Shown in pieces: positions 28,064 to 37,090 of a stretch of 64,000 nt of DNA. Both the position numbers and the translations under genes were made by a program. Below the pieces are notes generated by a model that saw nothing but the letters and a program-made list of their open reading frames with translations, ran no database searches and was not told where the DNA came from. Source of the stretch: Paenibacillus macquariensis (GTDB lineage Bacteria; Bacillota; Bacilli; Paenibacillales; Paenibacillaceae); NCBI RefSeq assembly GCF_900156375.1, contig NZ_FTNK01000001.1, positions 248,001 to 312,000 on the forward strand. Reading direction: 5' to 3'. Position 1 is the first letter of the stretch. Every line of letters begins with the position of its first letter.

Positions 28064-28166
28064 CTCAATTTTATGCTTGCTTCTAAATAATCTGATTTAG
28101 CTTAACTCTGTGTTCTATGATCATATACGTTTCTAAATAAAAGGCTTGGCTTGATTTGTTCTATAT

Positions 28167-28282
28167 GCTCGTACTGATAGCCCCCTTCAACTTCTTTACC
28201 TTGAATCCTTAAGAAGCGATAACTTACATCAGTATTCAAAAAATCAATTCTGAAACGAACCACTTACCGTTCACAAGCAAAC
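28167..28282 (-). repeat. Remnants of the HNH and excalibur genes
   Basis: Bases 28167-28235 match 40228-40296, an internal stretch of the HNH nuclease gene. Directly after it, 28247-28282 matches 26409-26442, the end of the excalibur-like gene. Both are too short to code. They record a deletion that fused two distant parts of the related unit C layout. Confidence 0.65.
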
Positions 28283-28291
28283 CTTGCTAAT

Positions 28292-28489
28292 CTAGCCGTT
28301 TACGTGTTTTAAAAATCCTTCTCTCTTTGCCCATTCATATGTAAAGTTCTCTATTTCTTCAACTCTTACTTTCGGTGGAACTGTACCATCCCTTTGTGTT
28401 ATCCAACTATTTTTAAACAATAATACCATTGGGATAATATATAAGTCATCCATGTACTCAAGAATTAAAATTGATGCAAAACCCTCCAT
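28292..28489 (-). CDS. Short chimeric ORF with MEGFASILIL start
   Basis: 65 codons from ATG 28487-28489 with GGGGGATATACAT upstream. The first ten residues (MEGFASILIL) and the 5' UTR match the small membrane protein at 55107-55499, but the rest (NSWITQRDGTVPPKVRVEEI) is unrelated and soluble. It looks like the start of one gene joined to the end of another. Function unknown. Confidence 0.45.
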   Translation of the reverse strand: MEGFASILILEYMDDLYIIPMVLLFKNSWITQRDGTVPPKVRVEEIENFTYEWAKREGFLKHVNG

Positions 28490-28718
28490 ATGTATATCCC
28501 CCAATTGAATTATTATATTCATCTTATCTCTCACTGGATGAATATAGCAATAGAGTATATGTTGGATGCTTATATTAACCATTACTTTAAACAAACTAGA
28601 AAAAAAATAGACTTACCTTCAAATGAAGGAAGCCTACGTAAGTTTATATTCACTTCTGGATTAAGGAGGGTAACCCTCTAGCTAATTGTTGTTCCAAGAG
28701 TGCTTAATACCCATTTTA

Positions 28719-29693
28719 TTATTCCTCTATGAAGGTCAGTGGACTATGTTTCTGATATTTCCTCCCAATTTCCTCGTCTGAAAAATCCAAGTATGCTTTC
28801 TGAGTTACTTCCACAGAAGAATGCCCCAATATTCTACAAAGGGAAAACCAATCTCCATTGTTTAAAATATAGTATTTAGCAAAATCATTTCTTAGTTGAT
28901 GAGGATGAATGTGGATTCCAACCTTTTCTCCAGCATCACGCAATGCCCGTTCAAAATTCCTTACATTTAGTTGTGTTCCTTTAGTTGTGGGAAACATAAA
29001 TGGACTTTCAGAATATCTGTCCTTATAACGTAGCCATTGCTTTAATTCATTAGCTGATTTAAAGGAGAAATATACAAAGCGTTCCTGTTTGTTCTTAGCA
29101 TTCGTGATATGAATACTTTTATGTTGAAAATCTATATGCTCTGGAAGAATACTCAAGCATTCACCAATCCTCATGCCAGTATCCAACAGTATTCTTGTTA
29201 TAACTCGATTTCTATATCCATGAAATGTACTTGTTTCAAATTGTCCAAACACTCTTTTCAATTCCTCTGGCTTTAATGTCTTCTTCATTTTCCGTTCAAT
29301 TTTAGGATTTTCAATCTTTTCAACTGGATTCTTTGGAATTTCTCTTTCTACCGTATACAGATAATTAAAAAACACTTTGATGTTTCTAATGTAATTTGCA
29401 ATTGTAGTCGTGGATAATTCCTTTTTGTAATCTTTCCTGTTCTCAGGATGATTACTCTGTTTGGATTCTTCTTTGTTAACGACGGTATATTTCCCTCGTT
29501 CCCTTAGATACTTAATATATTGACGAATATGACCTGACTGAACTTTCTTTACTTCTTCGATTTGGAACTCATTTTTCAAATAAGCTACAAATAATTTTAA
29601 TGTTTGTTCGTAACTTCCTAGCGTCTTCCGTGATAAATTCTTGGATAAACAATAGAGCATAAAATTATCTAACTGAAATTCAATGTCTGTCAT
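28719..29693 (-). CDS. Tyrosine recombinase, family A, copy 1
   Basis: 324 residues from ATG 29691-29693; the same start (MTDIEFQLDNF) is used by the 56.6 kb copy. N-terminal SAM-like core-binding domain, then the catalytic domain with R in TGMRIGE (about 175), K in NAKNKQ (about 200), HPHQLR (about 265/268), GHSS (about 291) and Y in KAYLDF (about 301): a full RKHRHY set. Very similar to 55662-56639. The GGCGG ribosome binding site lies in one arm of an inverted repeat. It points away from spo0A fragment 1. Confidence 0.92.
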   Translation of the reverse strand: MTDIEFQLDNFMLYCLSKNLSRKTLGSYEQTLKLFVAYLKNEFQIEEVKKVQSGHIRQYIKYLRERGKYTVVNKEESKQSNHPENRKDYKKELSTTTIANYIRNIKVFFNYLYTVEREIPKNPVEKIENPKIERKMKKTLKPEELKRVFGQFETSTFHGYRNRVITRILLDTGMRIGECLSILPEHIDFQHKSIHITNAKNKQERFVYFSFKSANELKQWLRYKDRYSESPFMFPTTKGTQLNVRNFERALRDAGEKVGIHIHPHQLRNDFAKYYILNNGDWFSLCRILGHSSVEVTQKAYLDFSDEEIGRKYQKHSPLTFIEE

Positions 29694-29699
29694 AACAGA

Positions 29700-29749
29700 A
29701 ATACCGCCTTTTCGTTGGATTTTTCTCAAACCCAATAAATAGCGGTATT
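29700..29749. promoter_or_regulatory. Nested inverted repeat covering the recombinase A1 ribosome binding site
   Basis: Arms AATACCGC (29700-29707) and GCGGTATT (29742-29749) are perfectly complementary, and a smaller TTGG/CCAA pair lies between them. In the minus-strand transcript the outer stem would bury the GGCGG ribosome binding site. Equivalent structures precede the other recombinases. It could instead be a recombinase binding site. Confidence 0.55.
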
Positions 29750-29878
29750 AGTTGATTTGTCCTATAGAAGTTTATCAGTTTGGAAACGCTAATTCCAGAT
29801 ATTCACTGCCATAATTGTTCTGGAAGTAAAAGTTTACCAATCATCGCAATCCCTTACCATACATCAATCCTTACGCTC

Positions 29879-30017
29879 TCAGCTAACCTTATGCTCAATT
29901 CTAAGCTTGTCAGCCACCATCGCAATGAAATTCCGAGTTCGTTGGCTTAGACTTGCTTATATTGATCGTGTAGCCGAACAGGTGACTGATGGAGTCGATG
30001 TTGCCGCGTGTCCAGGC
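29879..30017 (-). pseudogene. spo0A: spo0A 3'-end fragment, copy 1
   Basis: On the minus strand this encodes the Spo0A C-terminus: [45 protein letters not shown] and TGA (29879-29881), which matches the end of the B. subtilis Spo0A effector domain. The copy has one extra base (GAAATTCC instead of GAATTCC), so the frame is broken. Nothing upstream on the minus strand continues spo0A. It sits between two divergent recombinases, as expected for an attachment-site duplicate. Confidence 0.88.
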
Positions 30018-30096
30018 GTAGCAAGGGATTCCGCATTCACTTCGAATTTATTTCCCGGGCAACTTTACGTAAATTCAACGGTCAGCATTCGGTCAT

Positions 30097-30148
30097 AGCG
30101 ATAAATTTACGTGTTCTTTGTCGGAACGTTTAGTAATACTTTATCGCT
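30097..30148. promoter_or_regulatory. Nested inverted repeat before recombinase B1
   Basis: AGCGATAAA (30097-30105) and TTTATCGCT (30140-30148) form a perfect 9-bp outer stem; GTTC/GAAC lies inside. The right arm touches the AGAGGA ribosome binding site of the plus-strand recombinase. The same arms are conserved at 57041-57093. Confidence 0.55.
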
Positions 30149-30165
30149 AGAGAGGACGCCAATAA

Positions 30166-31140
30166 ATGTCACGTAATACTCCGAAATTCGGCTTCATTTC
30201 TAAGCGCAATCAGTCCGTTAATTTCGACTTAGAAACGCAAGTAGAACGATTTTTACAGAGGAAGCGTATTGAAAAACGATCACCTCGTACAGTCTCCGCG
30301 TATGAGCAAGTGCTTTCGCAATTTCGTAAATGGTACGATGTACAAAAGGATGCGGAATTAAATACGGATACGTTCCGTAGCTACATTCATTACCTTACGT
30401 TTGAGAAAACAAGATGGGATGATCACCCTACGAGCCCTAACGGTAAACTCGGATTATCCCCACGTACTGTAAACAACGCAATACGGAATATGAAGATATT
30501 TTTTAATCATCTCGTTAATGAGCGTATCATAACGCGCTCCCCAATGGAGCCTATCGGTTACCAAACGGAGGAAAAGGAAACCTTTGAAGTATTCAACGAT
30601 GAGAATGTATTAAAATTATTAAACGCTCCAAATAGACGCGTATACACAGGAAGGCGCGATTATTGTATGATGCTCGTTCTCTGTGACGGGGGGCTCCGAT
30701 TAAAAGAGATGACGAACCTGCGACTATCGGATATTGATTTTAGACTTCGCCAAATTACGATTCGTGCCGAGATAGCAAAGACAAACACTTTACGCATAGT
30801 TCCAATATCACAACGGACAGTCCGTGAACTTGAAAAGCTAATCGAATATATGGACGTAGGGGAAGACGATTACCTGTGGCTTACACAATTTGGCGAGAAG
30901 TACTTCGGTGACACTTTCGCGAAGATGCTTAAATTATATGCCAAGAGAGCTGGCGTTACTGGTGTGCGTGTTTCGCCTCACACATTCCGCCACTATTTTG
31001 CGGTTAAGTTTCTACGCGGAGGCGGTGACCCAATGGCGCTTGCTCGGATACTCGGACATACTTCGTTAAACATGACGCAAGTGTACGTGAAGTTTACGGA
31101 ACAGATTTACGCGAACAGCACGATAAAGCTTCACCAGTAA
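30166..31140 (+). CDS. Tyrosine recombinase, family B, copy 1, frameshifted tail
   Basis: 324 residues, start ATG ten bases after AGAGGA. Catalytic residues by alignment to copy 2: R in GGLRLKE (about 178), K in IAKTNT (about 205), HTFR (about 272/275), GHTS (about 298) and Y in QVYVKF (about 307), all intact. After that, one G is missing in ACGGAAC (about 31098) compared with ACGGGAAC at 58.04 kb. The last 30 or so residues (ending EKKRGKHKFN in copy 2) are replaced by EQIYANSTIKLHQ. Activity may survive because the break is past the tyrosine. Confidence 0.9.
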   Translation: MSRNTPKFGFISKRNQSVNFDLETQVERFLQRKRIEKRSPRTVSAYEQVLSQFRKWYDVQKDAELNTDTFRSYIHYLTFEKTRWDDHPTSPNGKLGLSPRTVNNAIRNMKIFFNHLVNERIITRSPMEPIGYQTEEKETFEVFNDENVLKLLNAPNRRVYTGRRDYCMMLVLCDGGLRLKEMTNLRLSDIDFRLRQITIRAEIAKTNTLRIVPISQRTVRELEKLIEYMDVGEDDYLWLTQFGEKYFGDTFAKMLKLYAKRAGVTGVRVSPHTFRHYFAVKFLRGGGDPMALARILGHTSLNMTQVYVKFTEQIYANSTIKLHQ

Positions 31141-31214
31141 TGAACCTATTAGATGAAGGAAACGAGAAAAAACGTGGTAAGCATAAGTTTAATTAAGGTA
31201 TTGTAAACGCAAAA

Positions 31215-31260
31215 ATAGGCGCAGACTCAACGGATTTCACTCCGCTAAATCTGCGCCTAT
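31215..31260 (+). terminator. Terminator-like hairpin after recombinase B1
   Basis: Stem ATAGGCGCAGA with its complement, and an inner CGGA/TCCG pair. A second inverted repeat, GTCCGCGAAG/CTTCGCGGAC, follows at about 31280-31320. Either could end the recombinase transcript or the convergent gene. Confidence 0.6.
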
Positions 31261-31369
31261 CTTCATTTATGTCATATTCGTCCGCGAAGTGCTCGAAGTG
31301 GTGGGGCGCTTCGCGGACTGTTGTCATTGTTACAAAGTAACAAACCTGCAACGCAGAAACTAAAGAACA

Positions 31370-32449
31370 TTAGTGAGATATAAGAACCCCATATTGTTTA
31401 AAAAAGTTGATAATTGCAGAGCTGTCCATCCGCACATCGGGTAGGTCTTCTGGATAATAAATGCCTGGAGCCAGCGGTTCGTCCTCTGGTATACGCAATA
31501 GCTTTTCTGCTTGGACTGCAGCCCCCAAGGCGGTAAGATGAGTCTGGCCAAGTGGATCAGAAATCGCGATGTTCCGTTCAACCCAGCGCCCATTAGTATC
31601 CCGGCCCTTTAGATGTATGAGGACGTGATGTGCGCTGCCATCGCCCGGATTGTAGAGTAGACTTCGTCTAAGTGAACGGAATCGATCACCGCTGATCATC
31701 TTCCATATTCCACTCTTGACCAGCCCAACAAGCATGTAGATGGAGGCTTTGCTGTCGAAGGAGATGCGGAAGCTGGCTGAGTCGACATGGCTTGCCTTTA
31801 GCAGGGTCACATGATCCGGGGTGTCAAGCCGATAGCATTTTGTTGTATATCCGTTAGGAAATTGAACTTTGACCGGATCGGTCATTGGGAATACAAGACG
31901 GCTTCCCTCCGGTTCCGTAATATGGAATGGAACGGCCATTCGATCCATATACGCCGTGGAATCGGGTCCTGCTTTGTCCCGCAGTGAGTATAGCGCATGA
32001 ATATTGACGGCGACGTTCTGAAGTGAGGCCGAATGCAGCATGGCAAACAGTGAAGCCGTTCCCGCCATCCATCCGGAGGACAGCACGACAGGAGCATAAA
32101 GCTCTGTGTTCTCCAATTTGGTGACCGATTGTTGGAATAGCTCTGTCCAGCGAGTAAGATCAATGAGTGGAATTTTTCTTCTAACTGCTGACAGAAGCAG
32201 CCGATCCTGCAAATCGTTGACGGAGTTAATGATTAGCGATATATTGTCGCCTGCATAAAGCAGTGGATCATCCGCATTATTATCAACTACGACTGTTTGG
32301 ACCCGTACGGACTCGAAAGGTGCCGCTTTTTCCGGTGACCTTCCTCCTAATGCAATATCCAGATCGGGGTGCCGATCGTGTAATATTTGAGCAATCTGTC
32401 TGCCTACGGCACCGTATCCCCCTACTATAAGTACCATTTTTCTGTTCAT
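31370..32449 (-). CDS. Saccharopine dehydrogenase-like NAD(P)-binding protein
   Basis: 359 residues with an N-terminal Rossmann motif GGYGAVGRQIAQIL and the GGRSPEKA segment of the Sacchrp_dh_NADP family. This family includes trans-acting enoyl reductases and enzymes of unknown substrate, so the reaction is open. The start ATG has GGAGG nine bases upstream. Preceded on the same strand by an ArsR-type regulator, so probably a regulated two-gene operon. Codon use is more GC-rich than in neighbouring units, suggesting chromosomal origin of the cargo. Confidence 0.8.
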   Translation of the reverse strand: MNRKMVLIVGGYGAVGRQIAQILHDRHPDLDIALGGRSPEKAAPFESVRVQTVVVDNNADDPLLYAGDNISLIINSVNDLQDRLLLSAVRRKIPLIDLTRWTELFQQSVTKLENTELYAPVVLSSGWMAGTASLFAMLHSASLQNVAVNIHALYSLRDKAGPDSTAYMDRMAVPFHITEPEGSRLVFPMTDPVKVQFPNGYTTKCYRLDTPDHVTLLKASHVDSASFRISFDSKASIYMLVGLVKSGIWKMISGDRFRSLRRSLLYNPGDGSAHHVLIHLKGRDTNGRWVERNIAISDPLGQTHLTALGAAVQAEKLLRIPEDEPLAPGIYYPEDLPDVRMDSSAIINFFKQYGVLISH

Positions 32450-32544
32450 ATTATTGACCTCCGTTTAAATGTTTATACGTTTAATTTATTCAACGCATTA
32501 CTGCTAAAAATAGGAATGTCATTGTGCTAGCCTGGTTAATGGCA

Positions 32545-32865
32545 CTAGCACTCGCATTCCTCTTCCACGAAATGGACAAGTTGTTTCATAAGCGCTATCG
32601 CTTCGTTAATCTCAAGCCTGTAGTACATTTCTGTTCCCTTTTTCTGAACCTTAAGCAGCCCTGCTTGCCGTAATACTTTCAGGTGATGAGAGACGGTAGG
32701 CCGCGACATCGGAATATGCTCTGCGATTTGCGTCACATTCATACTATCTTTGTCGATCAGCAGCGCTATGATCTGCTGACGAATGGGGTCTCCCAAGCCT
32801 TGAAAATAGGGACTTAGATTCTCGAAAATATGAATTGCCTTCTGATTGCCGATAAATTCGCTCAT
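32545..32865 (-). CDS. ArsR family winged-helix regulator
   Basis: 106 residues: LGDPIRQQIIALLIDKDSMN, then VTQIAEHIPMSRPTVSHHLK and VLRQAGLLKVQKKG, the complete ArsR HTH. A CEC motif closes the protein (EEECEC), a possible thiol or metal sensor, but no CxC is present in the recognition helix. GGAG precedes the ATG. A perfect 10-bp palindrome TGTTTAAACA lies 26 bases upstream (32891-32900), and GTTTAAATGTTTATACGTTT lies before the dehydrogenase gene; both share GTTTAAA and may be operators. Confidence 0.88.
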   Translation of the reverse strand: MSEFIGNQKAIHIFENLSPYFQGLGDPIRQQIIALLIDKDSMNVTQIAEHIPMSRPTVSHHLKVLRQAGLLKVQKKGTEMYYRLEINEAIALMKQLVHFVEEECEC

Positions 32866-32890
32866 GGCTCACTCCGTTATAATGCTTAAT

Positions 32891-32900
32891 TGTTTAAACA
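32891..32900. promoter_or_regulatory. Candidate ArsR operator palindrome
   Basis: Perfect palindrome TGTTTAAACA just upstream of the arsR-type gene. Related GTTTAAA sequence appears at 32463-32470 in the gap before the dehydrogenase gene. Assignment is by position only. Confidence 0.4.
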
Positions 32901-33111
32901 TATCATAATGTATTTCGCAAAATAATTCAATGCTTTGATGAGTTTTAAGTTGAAGGTTAACGCATCTTCCTTCCTTAGTGATTGTTAGCTATGTATTATC
33001 ATAAAGCGGGACGGTTGATCCTAGCTTCCTTTGAGGCAGAAAGAGGCAACTAGAAGCAACTATTGCTGTTCTTCATCCGTCTATATGTAATAGTAGAATA
33101 GGAGATGACAC

Positions 33112-33342
33112 CATGACACCACAGGTTACAAAAATAGCATGTTTGCTCATTCTTGTAGGTGCGTGTGCTTATTCCTTGGGAACCTAATGATATCAAAGGA
33201 TATCAAAAATTAAAACAGCTTATACAAAGTAAGAAGCATAACAAGTATCCAGAATAGACAGGAGAAATTATAAATGATTATAACTGATACTGCTAAAACA
33301 TATATCGAACAAATGATGAAGGAGCAAGCATTTTATAAATAG
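33112..33342 (+). pseudogene. Remnants of two small chromosomal genes (one HesB-like)
   Basis: 33112-33186 encodes MTPQVTKIACLLILVGACAY then SLGT and a stop, a truncated membrane protein with a GGAG ribosome binding site; a detached tail (KLKQLIQSKKHNKYPE) follows to 33258. At 33274-33342, after AGGAG, MIITDTAKTYIEQMMKEQ matches the start of HesB/IscA-like proteins but stops after 22 residues. Both are broken genes next to an IS30 end. Bases 32901-33111 show no coding signal. Confidence 0.5.
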
Positions 33343-33570
33343 GTGTTGTAATAGAGAGTTAACCCCGAGGTAAAAAATGATATGTAGATATTCCGGTCAC
33401 CAGGTTTGAATGTGTCCCACTCCAGATTACGGTAATTTTTTGCGCGCTCGTTACCGCGTTGATTTGCGAAGTTTTTGCGTTGAACACTGAACCTACCGAC
33501 AATCACCGCTGAGATCAACGCAAAAAAGCGCCCACCTCCGAAGAGATGAGCGTTTTCAATTGACGGATTG

Positions 33571-34322
33571 TCAAGCCAAGTGCGACAGGGCATTCATGAA
33601 TGATTCGTGAGCTGTCTTCCAACCTAAGCATTTCCTTGGCCGGTTATTAATGAGATTGAGTGCGGTTGCTAGTGCATCATCAGTCACCTCAGCGAAGTCT
33701 TTGCCTTTAGGAAAGAACTCTCGAAGGAGACCATTTCCATTCTCATTGGAACCACGTTGCCAGGAGGAATAGGGATCAGCAAAATAGACATCGATGTTGT
33801 GAGTGAACTCTAAAGAGGCATAACAGGCAAACTCTTTCCCGCGATCCGTGGTTGCGGTTTGGAAAGTGCCCTGAGGATACTGAGATGCAGCAACGCCAAA
33901 GGCGATCTCCATAGAAAGTGCTGTTCGGTCAGACATTTTAATGGCCGTATATAGTCGTGTCTTTCGCTCAATCAAGGTTGCAACACATGCCTTGCTCTTT
34001 CCTCGACTGGAGACAACGGTGTCGAGTTCCCAATGTCCAAATGTCTCGCGGGACCGGATTTCCTTTGGCCGCTGTTTAATCGACTTACCCACCAGAAAGC
34101 GTCCTCGTGTTTCTAACGGTTTACGTCGTTTTCCTTTGTGGCGAAGCATGCTTATCTTTGCACATGCTAAACGCCCATCGTATAGCCAACGGTAGATTTT
34201 TTTGAAAGAGATCTTGGGATTTCCAGTGGTCTTGTACCACTGTGAAATTTGTTCAGGAGACCACGTCTGTCGTAGTTTTTCCTCGACTTGCTTGGCTAGT
34301 TCCGTTGTCCATTTCCCCTCTT
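33571..34322 (-). pseudogene. IS30 family transposase, 5'-truncated
   Basis: Open frame on the minus strand from a stop at about 34322. It includes the IS30 linker region (WSPEQISQWYKTTGNPKISF) and the DDE domain: D in FGHWELDTV, D in ATTDRGKEF, E in GSNENGNGLLREFFP. The ATG at 34149 is internal. The N-terminal HTH (about 80 residues) is missing, so the element is inactive by itself. The flank 33343-33570 is probably the IS end; a hairpin with GCGTTTT arms is visible there but no clear terminal repeat. Confidence 0.85.
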
Positions 34323-34351
34323 AACAGAAATACCTCTACCTCTCAAGATTA

Positions 34352-35333
34352 TTATCCTTGCAACCTCCACTTACTCAACGGACTATGGTTTTGATATTTT
34401 TTAGCTATTTCTTCACGAGTTAAGTCCATATACGCTTGCTCAGTTACTGTCACGGAACTATGACCAAGAATGAGATAACGTATAGAAGTCTCCACCATTT
34501 AGTAGATAGTGTCTGGCAAAATTGTTTCTAATTTGATGTGGATGTACATCAATTCCAGCTTTTTTCCCGACATCCTTCAGCTGTTTCTCGAAAGATTGAA
34601 TGGTCAAGTTCGTTCCTTTTGTGGTAGGAAAAAGTAATTGAGTATCTATATAACGATCCTTAAACTTTAAATACTGTTTTAGTTCTCTTTGCATCACATT
34701 TGAAAAATATACGTAGCGTTCTTTGTTACCCTTCGTTTTTGTAACAAGAATCATCTTATTTTTAAAATCAATTGCATCAACTTCCAGTTCCAAACATTCA
34801 CCAATCCTCATTCCAGTGACTTGCAACAAGAGAACTACGACTTTGTTTCTGTACCCATGAAACTTCGTATAATCAAAATATTCAATCAAATTATTGAACT
34901 CTTCTTTACTTATTCCTTTTTTCTGTCGTCTAACCGTTTTAATCTGTGAAATATTATCCACAGGATTCTTTTGCAATTCTCCTTCTTGTCTCAACCAATT
35001 GAATAGAACTTTTATATTACGGATATAGTTATTAATCGTAATCGATGAAACCTGCTTTTTAAAGTCAGTTCTATTCTCAGGAAAGTTAATATTCTTAGTT
35101 GATTCTCTTGAAACCACCGTGTACTTCCCTCGATCTTGAACATAGTTAATATACTGTCTAATATGACCTGTACGAACCTCTTTCACCTTATCAATATCAT
35201 GTTCTTTCTTTAAATAAACAATAAACAACTTTAGTGACTGTTCATAAGAACTGATGGTTTTTCGTGATAAGTTCTTATTTTGACAATAAGCTAAAAAATC
35301 CTCAAGATAGAACTCCAATTCCGACAACTTCAT
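34352..35333 (-). pseudogene. Tyrosine recombinase, family A, copy 2, frameshifted
   Basis: Same family as 28719-29693 but clearly diverged. Starts at ATG 35331-35333 (GGGGA eight bases upstream). R (TGMRIGE), K (KTKGNKE) and HPHQIR are present. Then two bases are lost in the codons for SRILGHSS (TCTC-ATTCTTGG), giving LSHSWS and a stop at 34458. The lost part is still readable in the other frame as ILGHSSVTVTEQAYMDLTRE and on to TAA 34352-34354. The histidine and the tyrosine nucleophile are cut off, so this copy must be inactive. Confidence 0.88.
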
Positions 35334-35339
35334 ATGTAT

Positions 35340-35410
35340 TATCCCCATCTCTTTTTCCACAAATACAAAACCCAATAAACCAAAAAGGTTTATCGGGTGA
35401 GATGGGAATA
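35340..35410. promoter_or_regulatory. Nested inverted repeat before recombinase A2
   Basis: Outer arms TATCCCCATCTC (35340-35351) and GAGATGGGAATA (35399-35410) pair over 12 bp with one G-U type position in RNA; the first arm contains the ribosome binding site. An inner hairpin, CCCAATAAACC/GGTTTATCGGG (35371-35397), follows the same plan as in the other leaders. A relic of this leader lies at 19.1 kb. Confidence 0.55.
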
Positions 35411-35508
35411 CTTTATAGGCTTCAAAACAAGTTTGTTGGCTTATATATATTGTATGTATATAATTACCAATCCCTCGCTTCCCTTACCACACAACGCTCC
35501 GCAAGCCC

Positions 35509-35635
35509 TCAGCTGACCTTATGCTCAATTCTAAGCTTATCTGCTACCATCGCAATGAATTCCGAGTTCGTAGGCTTAGACTTGCTTATATTGATCGTGT
35601 AGCCGAACAGGTGGCTGATGGAGTCGATGTTGCCG
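35509..35635 (-). pseudogene. spo0A: spo0A 3'-end fragment, copy 2
   Basis: The minus strand encodes the same Spo0A C-terminus as copy 1, in frame, from GN at about 35635 to TGA 35509-35511. The spo0A match stops at CGGCAAC, about 12 bases earlier than in copies 1 and 3, and no family B recombinase follows. Only a CGCTAGAGAG remnant of its leader is visible at about 35672. Confidence 0.85.
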
Positions 35636-35883
35636 AATCCTTATGTAGTAAGGGCTGGAAGCGTTAGAGCATGTCGCTAGAGAGTTACTTCTATAATAGT
35701 AGACAATCAACTAAAATCGGATATTTATCGGTTTCCAGTAAGTTTATTTATGGGCAAATTTGCCTAAGATCAAGGTAAGCTATTTTCTATAGAATGTCAA
35801 TTGACTTTTCCGAAACCCGAACTATAAAACAGTTTTTTTAATATGCTTGTATCTGCATCATTTAGAGTTCATTTCTACTAAAA

Positions 35884-35988
35884 AAAGACCTCTCACTATT
35901 AGAAAGGTCTTTGCTATAATCAAATTTCAAATTATGTACAGAATACTTAACGTTCACATGCAATCAAGTCTTTGTCTCGGTCGCTTTT
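35884..35988 (-). repeat. Remnant of terminator and excalibur gene end
   Basis: The hairpin AAAGACCT..AGGTCTTT and the 13 codons KSDRDKDLIACER with stop (35947-35949) match 26367-26470. The rest of that gene is missing here. It shows that units A and C shared this gene. Confidence 0.65.
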
Positions 35989-36091
35989 TCAGCCTTCTAA
36001 AGCTATCAAATAAAATGAGTAACCATTTCTTATACATTCAAAATAATGTGATATTTAATTCATCATAATGTCACTTACTGAGATTCTACTG

Positions 36092-37090
36092 TTACAATCT
36101 CTGATCGCCCTGCTGAAATAACCTATTTCTTTTTATCTTCATACCGATATCATAGTAATAAACTGTTTCTTTAAGGATTTCAATATTATGTTTAATTGCT
36201 GTCCTTATCAAATAAGCGTCATTCCAATTTTCATTCAATTTACTCATTCGCATCGTAGTTATTTTTAAATCAAACATTCCGAAAGATTCAAGAACTTCTT
36301 TGCACCATTCAAGAAATGTATAAGATGCAGAAACGATGAAAAACTCCTTCCCGTCCTTTCTTATCCATCCATCACCATCAATAATTCCTTTTATTATGTG
36401 AGGGAGATAAATACGTTCACTGGGTTTCAGCTTAGGTTTTTGTAAGTTGTGAGTTTTATTATTCACCACAGATAGCCTTTTAAGATCATTAGCCATTTTT
36501 CGAGATGTGAACAATATTCTATGCCTAGCTTGAGCGTTACTTCTTTCCTTACATAGAGTGATTGATTTCCCTGTTTTCTCAGAAAGAAATCTCATTGTTT
36601 CCTTATCAACCAAATCAAGACCAACAGTACCCTTTTTACTCTCCACATATCCATCAGTTAGTAATAGACCTAAAAAATATGCTTTCCAATCTTCATTTAA
36701 TTCTTCGAAAATATCTTCATCATACTGGCAATGTACTCTAGAAGATTCCGAGACTTTTCTCATTCTCCCACCATACATCTTCACTTTATCAGTAATGGAC
36801 TTTCTAGTTTTAAAACCATATTTTTCACAGAGTTCTGACAGAGTATATGAACCTGATTCATAATCCAGTATCAACGCGTCAATTTCAACTAATTCCAGTT
36901 GACTTTGTTTGGTGAAAGCTGTTACTGACTTCTTTATTCCACATCTGGATACAAGCGTTCTTAGAGCAGACTCCCCCATTTTAATTCCTATTACTTTTTC
37001 AATTAGCATCAAAGCATCATTAAATCTGTGAGTGTTACTGTATATTTCGCAAATCCTTATTTTCTGGTCATCGGTATAACTGTTTTTCAT
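36092..37090 (-). CDS. Free-standing LAGLIDADG homing endonuclease-like protein
   Basis: 332 residues. Two LAGLIDADG helices, FLGLLLTDGYV (about 138-148) and IIKGIIDGDGWI (about 230-241), each with the catalytic acid, so a single-chain enzyme. The N-terminal 100 residues contain HTH-like segments (YTLSELCEKYGFKTRKSITD). No intron or intein surrounds it. GGAGAG precedes the ATG. Such free-standing enzymes cut a specific site and promote their own copying into it. Confidence 0.85.
   Translation of the reverse strand: MKNSYTDDQKIRICEIYSNTHRFNDALMLIEKVIGIKMGESALRTLVSRCGIKKSVTAFTKQSQLELVEIDALILDYESGSYTLSELCEKYGFKTRKSITDKVKMYGGRMRKVSESSRVHCQYDEDIFEELNEDWKAYFLGLLLTDGYVESKKGTVGLDLVDKETMRFLSEKTGKSITLCKERSNAQARHRILFTSRKMANDLKRLSVVNNKTHNLQKPKLKPSERIYLPHIIKGIIDGDGWIRKDGKEFFIVSASYTFLEWCKEVLESFGMFDLKITTMRMSKLNENWNDAYLIRTAIKHNIEILKETVYYYDIGMKIKRNRLFQQGDQRL

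Noticed and set aside
29907..30098. 63-codon plus-strand ORF over spo0A copy 1 (also part of 56725-57042)
   Set aside because: Antisense to the spo0A fragment; its repetition only reflects the repeated spo0A sequence.
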